Shown piece by piece: positions 33,961 to 43,593 of a stretch of 49,490 nucleotides of DNA. The notes beneath the pieces are model-generated. The model had not been told where the DNA came from. It worked only from the letters and a program-made list of their open reading frames with translations, and searched no databases. Source of the stretch: Cryobacterium algoritolerans. Lineage in GTDB: Bacteria > Actinomycetota > Actinomycetes > Actinomycetales > Microbacteriaceae. Position 1 is the first letter of the stretch; the number at the start of each line of letters is the position of its first letter. The translations under genes were made by a program, and so were the position numbers. The stretch is from positions 28,551 to 78,040 of the forward strand of contig NZ_SOFP01000045.1 of NCBI RefSeq assembly GCF_004402785.1. Direction: 5' to 3'.

Positions 33961-35454
33961 ATGACCCAAAGCACCCCCGACCACTTCGACGTCGTTGTCA
34001 TCGGCGCGGGGCCCGCCGGAACGGCCGCCGCGCTCCGGGCCGCAGAGCTGGGCGCCAGGGTCGCCGTGGCGGAGGCCGACCGGCTCGGTGGAACCTGCGT
34101 GAACACGGGTTGCGTACCCACGAGAGTGCTTGCCAAAGCGGCACGCCTCATTCGAGAGGTGCGCACGGCGGACACCTACGGAATCGAGGTCAGCGATCCG
34201 CGCATCGACTGGGCCACCACGGTAGCGCGGGTGCAGTCCCGGGTGGACCGGGTCCGCTCGATCAAGAGCGAAGCCGAGCGGTTCGCCGCTGCCGGAATCG
34301 AACTGGTGCAGGAAGGTCGAGCGCGATTCGTCGATCCGCACTCCGTGGTCCTGAAGACCGGCCGCATCCTCACCGCCACCACCTTCCTGGTCTGCGTCGG
34401 CGGGCACTCCCGACGATTGCCCGTGCCGGGGGCGCATTTCGCAACGGTCCCGGAGGACATTCTGAGCCTGCCGGAGCTGCCCCGCCGGGTCGCCGTGATC
34501 GGTGCGGGCAACACCGGCGCCCAATTGGTCACGGTGTTCAGTTCCTTCGGCTCCGAAGTGACCGTGCTCGACATCGCCCCGCGAATTCTGATGGCTTCGG
34601 ATTCCGACATCGCTGACACGGTGTCGGCGGCGTTCCGCCAGCAGGGCGTAGCCGTGCACACCGGAATCGAGACGGTCACCGCGATCGAGCAGGAAACCGA
34701 CGGAACCCTCACGCTGTCCTGGCGTGAGCAGGGGGCAGGGAAATCCGCCGGCTTTGACGCGGTCATCATGTCAACGGGCTGGCCGGCGGATGTCGACGAC
34801 CTCGGGCTCGAAAAGGCCGGCGTCACCACGGAGCGTTCGGCCATCCCGGTCGACCAGTACTTTCGGAGCAATGTGCCGCACATTTTCGCGGTCGGTGACG
34901 CGAACGGACGTGACATGCTCGTACAGGCCGCTCAGTTCGAAGGTGAGGCCGCGGCCGAAAACGCGGTGCTGGACGCCAACCGCAGGACACCGCACCACCT
35001 GCTCCCGGCCGGTGGCTTCACCGACCCCGACTACGCGGGCGTGGGGTTGACCGAGGCTGAGGCGAGATCTCGCGACCCACATTGCGTCGTCGCGACGGTG
35101 CCCTACTCCGACCTCGACCGCGCCGTGATCGACGGCCGGGAACCCGGGTTCCTCAAGCTCATCGCCGACCGTCGGCGGGAACTGATCCTCGGAGCCCATG
35201 CCACCGGGGAGAACGCGATCGAGGTCGTCCAATCCGTGACCACGGCGATGGCCGCCGGAATCGACGTCGCCACCCTGGCCAGGGTGCGCTTCGCCTATCC
35301 AACTTACAGCGCGGTCATCGGGCTGGCGGCCCGGCGACTGCTACTGGAGGGGCCTAAGCCAACCCCGGTGATCGAGCTTGTCGAAATCCCTGCCTCAACA
35401 AGCTCGACGACAGGCAGGAGCGCAGCCGTCCTTACGGGCGGAGGAGCACCTTGA
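33961..35454 (+). CDS. Class I pyridine nucleotide-disulfide oxidoreductase (mercuric/lipoamide reductase-like)
   Basis: A 497-aa flavoenzyme. FAD-binding GAGPAG begins near residue 15; the redox disulfide is C46-V-N-T-G-C51 in GGTCVNTGCVPTRVLAK; the NAD(P) motif is GAGNTGAQLVTVF; the second FAD motif is IFAVGDANG. The C-terminus has FAYPTYSAVIGLAARRLL, the dimer region, but lacks the H-P-x-x-x-E catalytic pair of true lipoamide or glutathione reductases, so it belongs to the broader related group of unknown disulfide substrate. Residues after about 470 (VIELVEIPASTSSTT and on) are encoded by an interspersed repeat and overlap the convergent alcohol dehydrogenase, so the native end was probably earlier. 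Confidence 0.83.
   Translation: MTQSTPDHFDVVVIGAGPAGTAAALRAAELGARVAVAEADRLGGTCVNTGCVPTRVLAKAARLIREVRTADTYGIEVSDPRIDWATTVARVQSRVDRVRSIKSEAERFAAAGIELVQEGRARFVDPHSVVLKTGRILTATTFLVCVGGHSRRLPVPGAHFATVPEDILSLPELPRRVAVIGAGNTGAQLVTVFSSFGSEVTVLDIAPRILMASDSDIADTVSAAFRQQGVAVHTGIETVTAIEQETDGTLTLSWREQGAGKSAGFDAVIMSTGWPADVDDLGLEKAGVTTERSAIPVDQYFRSNVPHIFAVGDANGRDMLVQAAQFEGEAAAENAVLDANRRTPHHLLPAGGFTDPDYAGVGLTEAEARSRDPHCVVATVPYSDLDRAVIDGREPGFLKLIADRRRELILGAHATGENAIEVVQSVTTAMAAGIDVATLARVRFAYPTYSAVIGLAARRLLLEGPKPTPVIELVEIPASTSSTTGRSAAVLTGGGAP
35366..35412. repeat. Interspersed palindromic repeat, copy B (within a coding end)
   Basis: CCCCGGTGATCGAGCTTGT (35363-35381) leads into a hairpin: CGAGCTTGT (35373-35381) pairs with ACAAGCTCG (35398-35406) across 16 nt. 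It is translated as the last residues of the flavoenzyme. It shares CCGGTGATCG-GCT and TCGACA with copy A at 4186-4230. Confidence 0.6.
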
Positions 35455-36478
35455 TCGCACGGCGCTCGTCCATGGCGGCATACGCCTCGGCGACCTCGGA
35501 CAGCGGCAGCTCGAGGTCAAACACGCGCCCGGGGTTGATTGCTCCGGAGAGCACCTCGGGGAGGAGCTCCTCGACGTAACCCCGCACGGATGCGACGCCA
35601 CCGTTCAGGCCGACGTTGCGGCCGAACAACGGCCGCACCTCGATCGGGCCGCCGGTGGGCACGCCGACGTAGCCGACCATTCCGCCGGGCCGGGCCGAGG
35701 CGATGGCCTGCTCCATCGATTCCTTCGTGCCGACGCACTCGAGCACGCAGTCCGCGCCGATGCCGTCGAAGATCTCACGGATGCGGGCAACTCCCGCATC
35801 GCCGCGCTCCTCGACGATGTCCGTCGCGCCGAACTCGCGGGCAACAGCCTGCCGTTCGGGATTGCGCGACATTGCCACGATCCGGGAGGCACCGAGGCGC
35901 TTGGCCGCGATGATGCCGCAGAGTCCGACCGCGCCGTCGCCGACGACGACGACGGTGCTACCGGTGGTCACCCCGGCCGACAGAGCGGCGTGGTGGCCGG
36001 TGCCCATCACGTCGGCGAGGGTCAGGAGGCCCGGAACCTGGGCGTCGGTGGGCAGCGTCGGGGTCGCCACAAGTGTGCCGTCCGCGTGCGGCACGCGCAC
36101 CTTCTCGCCCTGGGCGCCGTCGGCAAAGCCGCCGAGTTGGTCGTCTGAGCCCCACCAACCGCCGTTCAGGCAGGAGGTGCTGACGCCGTTTCGACAGTTG
36201 ACACAGGTGTTGTCGCAGTCGTAGAACGGCGCGATGACGAAGTCGCCGACCTTGATGGTTGAGACGTCGGCGCCGATCTCCTCGACGATGCCCACGAATT
36301 CGTGGCCGATCCGGTGTGGTTCGTCGGTGGGCTGCACACCGCGGTAGGGCCAGAGGTCCGAGCCGCAAACGCAGGCTGCGACGACGCGCACGATGGCGTC
36401 ACCGCCGCTGGAAAGGGTGGGGTCTGGGACTTCTTCAAGGCGAACATCCCGTTCGCCGTGGATCACTGTTGCACGCAT
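35432..36478 (-). CDS. Zinc-dependent alcohol dehydrogenase
   Basis: A 348-aa medium-chain dehydrogenase. It has the catalytic zinc Cys in VCGSDLWPYRG, the GHEFVGIVEEIG block, structural zinc cysteines in DCDNTCVNCRNGVSTSC, and the NAD(P) motif VVGDGAVGLCGIIAAKRLG with following MSRNPER. The segment between has GTGHHAALSAGV, which in the family carries the third zinc ligand region. Substrate unknown; similar proteins are annotated as zinc-binding dehydrogenases of the glutathione-independent formaldehyde/threonine group. ATG 36478 sits 6 nt behind a TAGGGT box, so translation is probably leaderless. It converges with the flavoenzyme, overlapping 23 nt. Confidence 0.88.
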   Translation of the reverse strand: MRATVIHGERDVRLEEVPDPTLSSGGDAIVRVVAACVCGSDLWPYRGVQPTDEPHRIGHEFVGIVEEIGADVSTIKVGDFVIAPFYDCDNTCVNCRNGVSTSCLNGGWWGSDDQLGGFADGAQGEKVRVPHADGTLVATPTLPTDAQVPGLLTLADVMGTGHHAALSAGVTTGSTVVVVGDGAVGLCGIIAAKRLGASRIVAMSRNPERQAVAREFGATDIVEERGDAGVARIREIFDGIGADCVLECVGTKESMEQAIASARPGGMVGYVGVPTGGPIEVRPLFGRNVGLNGGVASVRGYVEELLPEVLSGAINPGRVFDLELPLSEVAEAYAAMDERRAIKVLLRP

Positions 36479-36484
36479 CCTTCG

Positions 36485-36490
36485 ACCCTA
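36485..36490 (-). promoter_or_regulatory. -10 box of the alcohol dehydrogenase gene (leaderless)
   Basis: TAGGGT on the minus strand, 6 nt before ATG 36478. No ribosome site is present. Confidence 0.45.
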
Positions 36491-36538
36491 GATGCCCCTC
36501 CTGACCGTCCCCCGGTCTTCCGCCCGCTTTCCGCTTGC

Positions 36539-36598
36539 CGCGAAAGTGCAGTTTTCGCCCTTCAGGAGGTCCCAAGGGGCGAAAACTGCACTCTCGCG
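36539..36598. repeat. 22-bp palindromic element, copy 2
   Basis: CGCGAAAGTGCAGTTTTCGC-CC (36539-36560) pairs with 36577-36598 with a single mismatch across a 16-nt loop. Arm length, loop length and sequence match the element at 33019-33078. It lies between the divergent-side ADH promoter and the clpB 3' end. Confidence 0.92.
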
Positions 36599-36639
36599 GG
36601 AGGGACAGGGGCGTTAGAGGATTGGAGGAGCAGGGCCAG

Positions 36640-36665
36640 GGCGGGGGGCGGGGCGGGGGGCGGGG
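36640..36665. repeat. G-rich tract after clpB (G-quadruplex-capable)
   Basis: Plus-strand runs GGGGGG-C-GGGG-C-GGGGGG-C-GGGG directly precede the clpB stop codon complement. Four runs of at least four G satisfy the quadruplex pattern. Confidence 0.75.
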
Positions 36666-38819
<2,154 letters not shown>

Positions 38820-38870
38820 CGGGAGGTCCTCTCTCTGGCCGACCGGCCCCCCCAGGGACTGGCGGAGAAG

Positions 38871-38889
38871 CTGAGTCTTGTCGACTCAA
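38871..38889. promoter_or_regulatory. HAIR element (HspR operator) upstream of clpB
   Basis: CTGAGT-N7-ACTCAA, against the HspR consensus CTTGAGT-N7-ACTCAAG; the spacing of seven is exact and on the minus strand it reads TTGAGT-CGACAAG-ACTCAG. It lies 52 nt before the clpB start and next to AT-rich promoter-like sequence (38889-38902). Confidence 0.8.
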
Positions 38890-39065
38890 CTTTATTTGAT
38901 ATTCGACCGACACGCCAGCGGCACGGAATAGCGGATGCAGGGCAGGTGAAATTTTGCGCCGGCGAGCGCTCTTCCCCCGCCGGGTGCCGTCCTCTGGATG
39001 TACGGTGTGGGTGACTGCATGCGCACGACCCGCCCGCATCCGCTCTTCAACGCAGAGGAATCACG

Positions 39066-41033
39066 ATGGCCTTTCACCCGCTCGATCCACTGGCCGCAGC
39101 CGAGTTCACCGCCGCGTCCGCCATCCTCGCCCGGGAACACGGGGTCGGCGAAGGCTGGCGCTTCGCATCGATCGAACTCGTCGAACCCGCCAAGAGCGCA
39201 ATCAGAGCCTTCGAGGCCGACGGCACAATGCCGGACCGGCGGGCCAGGCTGGTGGTACTCAACCGCACAGAGAACAGCACCTGGGTTGGGGTCGTTTCCC
39301 TCGCAGACGGTGCCCTGCTCGACTGGGCCACCGTGCCCGGTGTGCAGGCAAATTTCACCGTCGACGAGTGGGAAGAGGCGGATAACGCCCTCCGCACCCA
39401 CCCCGATGTGGTCGCCGTGCTCATGGGCCGGGGCATCACCGACCTGGACAACGTTTTCATCGACACCTGGACCTACGGCGACGCCGTCATCCCCGACCGG
39501 TTCCGCGGCCGCAGGCTCGGCTGGGCGGATATCTGGGTGCGCAGGGAGACGGGCGCGAACCCCTACGCCGGGCCGGTCAGCGGCCTTCACTTCGTGATCG
39601 ACGTGAACACGATGGAACTCCTCGAGATCGAGGACTCGTTCGAGGTCGAGCGCCCGGAAATCATGGGCGAATACGTTCCGCACCTGATTCCGCCGCGCAT
39701 CCGCGAGCTCAGCCGCCGCCCACCGCTGAAGCCGCTCGACATCGTGCAGTCCGACGGGCCGAGCTTCACTGTCGACGGCAACCTGGTCCAGTGGCAGAAC
39801 TGGTCCTTCCGGGTCGGTTTCAACTACCGCGAGGGCATGACCCTGCACAATGTGGGCTACACCGACGGCGGCCGGCTGCGCCCGATCGCCAACCGGCTCT
39901 CCTTCGCCGAAATGGTCGTGCCGTACCGCGACCCCAGCGTCGATCACTTCCGCCGCACCGCCTTCGACATCGGCGAGTGGGGCCTCGGCTTCATGACCAC
40001 CTCGCTCGAACTCGGCTGCGACTGCCTCGGCGAGATCCGCTACCTCGACGCGGTGCTGCACAACAGCAAGGGTGAGCCGTACACGATCCCGAACGCCATC
40101 TGTATCCACGAGGAGGACAACGCGGTGCTCTGGAAGCACGTCGACCACGATGGCCGGGCCGAGGTGCGACGGATGCGTCGCCTCGTCGTGTCCTTCCACG
40201 TCACCGTCGCGAACTACGAGTACCTCGTCTACTGGCGTTTCTACCAGGACGGCAACATGGAGTGCGAGGTGCGCGCCACCGGGATCATGGTGGTCACCCA
40301 CCTCGACGCCGGCCAGCCGCATCCGAACGGCACGCTCGTCGATACCCGCACCTACGCCCCGTTCCACCAGCACTTCATCGTCGCCCGGATGGACCTCGAC
40401 ATCGACGGCCCGGAGAACACGGTCTTCCGCTCCGAGACCCGGATCGAACCGATCAGCGGGGCGAATCCGCTCGGTCTGGCGCTGACCCAGCAGAACACCC
40501 CGATGGAGACCGAGGGCTTCGACGACTTCGAGTGGAACACCCAGCGGGCCTGGAAGGTCGTGAACGAGAAGTCGCTGAACGGCCTCGGCACCCCCGTGTC
40601 CTACAAGCTGGTGCCCGGGGGCGCCATCCCCTCGTTCTTCGATTCAGCCGCACCGGCCCTGCAGCGCGCCCAGGTGATCGGGCACACCGTCTGGGTCACC
40701 CCGAACGATGAGGCGGAGCGCTGGCCCTGCGGTGAATTCGTCAACCAGAGCTCGGTGGACCACGGGCTGCCCGAGTGGATCCAGGCAAAACGATCCGTCC
40801 GCGACACCGACCTCGTGCTCTGGTACGTTTTTGGCATCCACCACATCACCCGGCCGGAGGAATGGCCGGTCATGCCGGCCGACACAGTGTCGTTCTGGCT
40901 GAAACCGGTCGGCTTCTTCGACCGCAACCCGTCGCTCGCCGTGGAATCGAGCCCCAGCGCACACTGCGCCCCCGGAACCTCCGGCACGCACGACGAGCAC
41001 AACCACGGCACGCACGAAGAGCACCAGCATTGA
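39066..41033 (+). CDS. Copper-containing primary amine oxidase
   Basis: A 655-aa enzyme that oxidises primary amines to aldehydes with release of ammonia and hydrogen peroxide. The topaquinone precursor is Tyr384 in T-x-x-N-Y-E-Y, and the copper ligands are His434 and His436 (HQH) and His592 or 593 (IHHITRPEEWPVMP); these positions almost coincide with the Arthrobacter phenylethylamine oxidase. The catalytic base Asp lies in RRTAFDIGEWGLG. There is no signal peptide, so it is cytoplasmic. The last 20 residues are unusually His/Glu/Asp-rich (SGTHDEHNHGTHEEHQH). ATG 39066 follows AGAGGAA. Downstream are a stress protein and an APC permease on the same strand. Confidence 0.93.
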   Translation: MAFHPLDPLAAAEFTAASAILAREHGVGEGWRFASIELVEPAKSAIRAFEADGTMPDRRARLVVLNRTENSTWVGVVSLADGALLDWATVPGVQANFTVDEWEEADNALRTHPDVVAVLMGRGITDLDNVFIDTWTYGDAVIPDRFRGRRLGWADIWVRRETGANPYAGPVSGLHFVIDVNTMELLEIEDSFEVERPEIMGEYVPHLIPPRIRELSRRPPLKPLDIVQSDGPSFTVDGNLVQWQNWSFRVGFNYREGMTLHNVGYTDGGRLRPIANRLSFAEMVVPYRDPSVDHFRRTAFDIGEWGLGFMTTSLELGCDCLGEIRYLDAVLHNSKGEPYTIPNAICIHEEDNAVLWKHVDHDGRAEVRRMRRLVVSFHVTVANYEYLVYWRFYQDGNMECEVRATGIMVVTHLDAGQPHPNGTLVDTRTYAPFHQHFIVARMDLDIDGPENTVFRSETRIEPISGANPLGLALTQQNTPMETEGFDDFEWNTQRAWKVVNEKSLNGLGTPVSYKLVPGGAIPSFFDSAAPALQRAQVIGHTVWVTPNDEAERWPCGEFVNQSSVDHGLPEWIQAKRSVRDTDLVLWYVFGIHHITRPEEWPVMPADTVSFWLKPVGFFDRNPSLAVESSPSAHCAPGTSGTHDEHNHGTHEEHQH

Positions 41034-41067
41034 CCGCGGCACCGCAAAATCGAAGGAGTTGAGCAGA

Positions 41068-41967
41068 GTGACCCGAGTAGCGAACTACGTCGTCGCTTAC
41101 GAAGCGACCGAACGCGGCAACGAAGCCATCGAATTGGGTGTCGCCCTGGCTCGCCTGACCGGGGCCGAGTTGCGGCTCTGCCTCGTGCTGCCGCACTCCT
41201 CCGCCGTGCCCGCCAAGGTAGGTGCGTCTGCCTCTGACTTCCAGGCCCTGCTCGAGGAACAGGGCCTGGAGTGGCTCGCGCAGGCCGCGTTGCGGATCCC
41301 CGCGGACGTCGTCGCAACGACGAATCTGCTCTGGGCGGACTCGGCCACGGAGGGGCTGCTGCAAGCGGTCGAAAGATTCGACTCTGACCGGATCATCGTC
41401 GGCGCCTCGCGGCGCGGCATCCTGAACCGGTTCACGATCGGCAGCGTGGCGAACTCGCTGCTGCACGCGTCGCCGGTGCCCGTCGCCCTCGCACCGCACG
41501 GCTACCGGGCCCCGGAGCAGATCACGCGAATCACCTGCGCAATCGGCACCCGTCCGGGCTGGCGCACCCTGCTCGACTCGGTGCTCGCGTTCTCAGAGGG
41601 CCTCACCGTGGATCTGCGCTTCGTCACCCTCGTCGAGGTCGACGCCTACCGCACTCACGCGACAGGCGGCGAGGCGGTGGCCGACGAGAACGAGAGCGGG
41701 GCCCACCTTCGCACCGTGCTCGACTACTTCTCGACACATTCCAGGGCGCACGGGGACATCACCACCGAGGTGGCGTCCGGCCACAACGTGGAGGCCGCTG
41801 TCGAGGCCCTCGACTGGCAGGAGACCGAGATCGCCTTCGTCGGGTCGAGCCGGCTCGCCCAGCCCACCACGATCTTCCTCGGCATCACGGCACACCGCAT
41901 GCTGCACGCCCTTCCCGTGCCCCTGATCGTCGTCCCCACCGGCACGCACGCCCGACTGACGCGCTGA
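41068..41967 (+). CDS. Universal stress protein, tandem UspA domains
   Basis: A 299-aa protein with two UspA domains. The first ends with the ATP-binding motif G-A-S-R-R-G-x9-G-S-V (IIVGASRRGILNRFTIGSVANSLLHASPVPVALAP); the second ends FVGSSRLAQPTTIFLGITAHRMLHALPVPLIVVPTG, where the glycine motif is altered, so perhaps only the first binds ATP. GTG 41068 lies 9 nt after AAGGAG; the TTG at 41059 abuts the ribosome site and is less likely. It sits between the amine oxidase (34 nt) and the amine/amino-acid permease (29 nt), forming a probable operon; similar USP-APC pairs are frequent, and the USP may modulate the transporter. Confidence 0.87.
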   Translation: MTRVANYVVAYEATERGNEAIELGVALARLTGAELRLCLVLPHSSAVPAKVGASASDFQALLEEQGLEWLAQAALRIPADVVATTNLLWADSATEGLLQAVERFDSDRIIVGASRRGILNRFTIGSVANSLLHASPVPVALAPHGYRAPEQITRITCAIGTRPGWRTLLDSVLAFSEGLTVDLRFVTLVEVDAYRTHATGGEAVADENESGAHLRTVLDYFSTHSRAHGDITTEVASGHNVEAAVEALDWQETEIAFVGSSRLAQPTTIFLGITAHRMLHALPVPLIVVPTGTHARLTR

Positions 41968-41996
41968 CGGAACAGCGCCGACAGAAAGCCGCGCCG

Positions 41997-43532
41997 ATGA
42001 CGAACATCGACCCTTCGAGGTCCGCCGGAGCCACCACCAGCGGCCTGTCCGACAAGGGATTGAGCGCCCGCTCGATCGGGGTGCTCGGCGCGACCGTCAT
42101 CGGCATCTCCTGCATCGCCCCTGCCTACACTCTGACGGCTTCGCTCGGTCCGACGGTCGCGGCCGTCGGCACGCAGATGCCGGGCATCTTCCTGGTCGGC
42201 TTCATCCCGATGCTGCTGGTGTCGCTCGGCTACCGGGAGCTCAACAGCGCCATGCCGGATGCCGGCACCTCCTTTACCTGGGCCACCCGCGCGTTCGGCC
42301 CGTGGATCGGCTGGATGGGTGGTTGGGGACTCATCGTCGCCACCGTGGTCGTGCTGTCCAACCTCGCCGGCGTCGCCGTAGACTTCTTCTACCTCATGCT
42401 CGGTCAGCTGTTCGGCAATCCCGACCTGGCCGACCTCGCCTCCAACGTGGTCATCAACGTGCTCAGCTGCCTGGTCTTCCTGATGGCGGCCTGTTACCTC
42501 TCCTATCGGGGAATGGAAACCACCAAGGCGGTGCGGTACGTGCTCGTGGCCTTCCAGCTTGTCGTGCTGGTCTGGTTCAGCGTCGCCGCCCTGGTGCAAT
42601 TCGGCACCGGTACGGCGTTCGATGCCCTCGCCTTCAGCGCCGGCTGGTTCAACCCGTTCCTCGCCCCGTCGTTCTCCGCCTTCACGGCCGGGATCTCACT
42701 CTCGATCTTCATCTTTTGGGGCTGGGACGTGACCCTCACCGTGAACGAGGTGACGAAGAACCCCAAGACCACCCCCGGGCGCGCGGCCACCCTCACGGTC
42801 GGCATCATCTTCGCGCTGTACATCCTCGTCGCGGTCGCGGCCCTCATGTTCTCCGGCGTCGGCGTGGGGGAGCTGGGGCTCGGCAACGAGGGCATCCGGG
42901 GGAACGTCCTCGCCGCCCTCGCCGGGCCGGTGATGGGACCGTTCGCCATCCTGATGTCACTGGCCGTGCTGTCGAGCTCGGCCGTTTCCCTGCAGTCCAC
43001 CTTCGTCGGCCCGGCGCGCACAATGTTCGCGATGGGCCATTACAAGGCCTTACCGATGCGGTTCGCCTCGATCAGCCCCCGCTACAAGTCGCCGGGCTTC
43101 GCCACCCTGGTGGCCGGCATCGTGGCCTGGGTGTTCTACGCGGCGATGCGGATGCTCAGCACGGATATGCTCACCGACACCATCCTGACCCTCGGCATGA
43201 TGATCTGCTTCTACTACGGCGTCACCGCGTTCGCGTGCGTCTGGTACTTCCGCACCGAGGCCTTCACCCAGGCCAGGGCGTTCTTCCTCAAACTCCTCGC
43301 CCCGCTCGTCGGCGGAGTTATCTTGGGCGTGATCTTCGCGACCACCCTGTACGACAGCATGAACCCCGATTACGGCAGCAGGTCGAACATCGGCGGGGTC
43401 GGCCTGGTCTTCATCCTCGCCATGGTGTTGTTCACCGGCGGCGTCGTGCTGATGCTGCTGATGCGGCGCGCCGAGCCGGCCTTCTTCCAGGGCCGCACCC
43501 TCCGGAAGGGGTCCTCGACCGATCGGGCCTAG
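41997..43532 (+). CDS. APC family amino acid/amine permease
   Basis: A 511-aa membrane transporter with about 12 helices. Family features are GVLGATVIGISCIAPAYTLTASLG in helix 1, the helix 2-3 ALGYRELNSAMPDAGTSFTWATRAFGPWIGWMGGWG-type consensus and the FIFWGWDVTLTVNEVTKNPKTTPGRAATLTV segment of helix 6 and loop. The context with a copper amine oxidase suggests import of a primary amine such as phenylethylamine, tyramine or putrescine (inference). It starts at ATG 41997 with only a weak AGAAAG site. Confidence 0.87.
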   Translation: MTNIDPSRSAGATTSGLSDKGLSARSIGVLGATVIGISCIAPAYTLTASLGPTVAAVGTQMPGIFLVGFIPMLLVSLGYRELNSAMPDAGTSFTWATRAFGPWIGWMGGWGLIVATVVVLSNLAGVAVDFFYLMLGQLFGNPDLADLASNVVINVLSCLVFLMAACYLSYRGMETTKAVRYVLVAFQLVVLVWFSVAALVQFGTGTAFDALAFSAGWFNPFLAPSFSAFTAGISLSIFIFWGWDVTLTVNEVTKNPKTTPGRAATLTVGIIFALYILVAVAALMFSGVGVGELGLGNEGIRGNVLAALAGPVMGPFAILMSLAVLSSSAVSLQSTFVGPARTMFAMGHYKALPMRFASISPRYKSPGFATLVAGIVAWVFYAAMRMLSTDMLTDTILTLGMMICFYYGVTAFACVWYFRTEAFTQARAFFLKLLAPLVGGVILGVIFATTLYDSMNPDYGSRSNIGGVGLVFILAMVLFTGGVVLMLLMRRAEPAFFQGRTLRKGSSTDRA

Positions 43533-43593
43533 CCCCGGCGCGCCACCGCCCGCGTCGATGCCGCAGTCCCGTGGGAGAATAGGGACCCTCACC

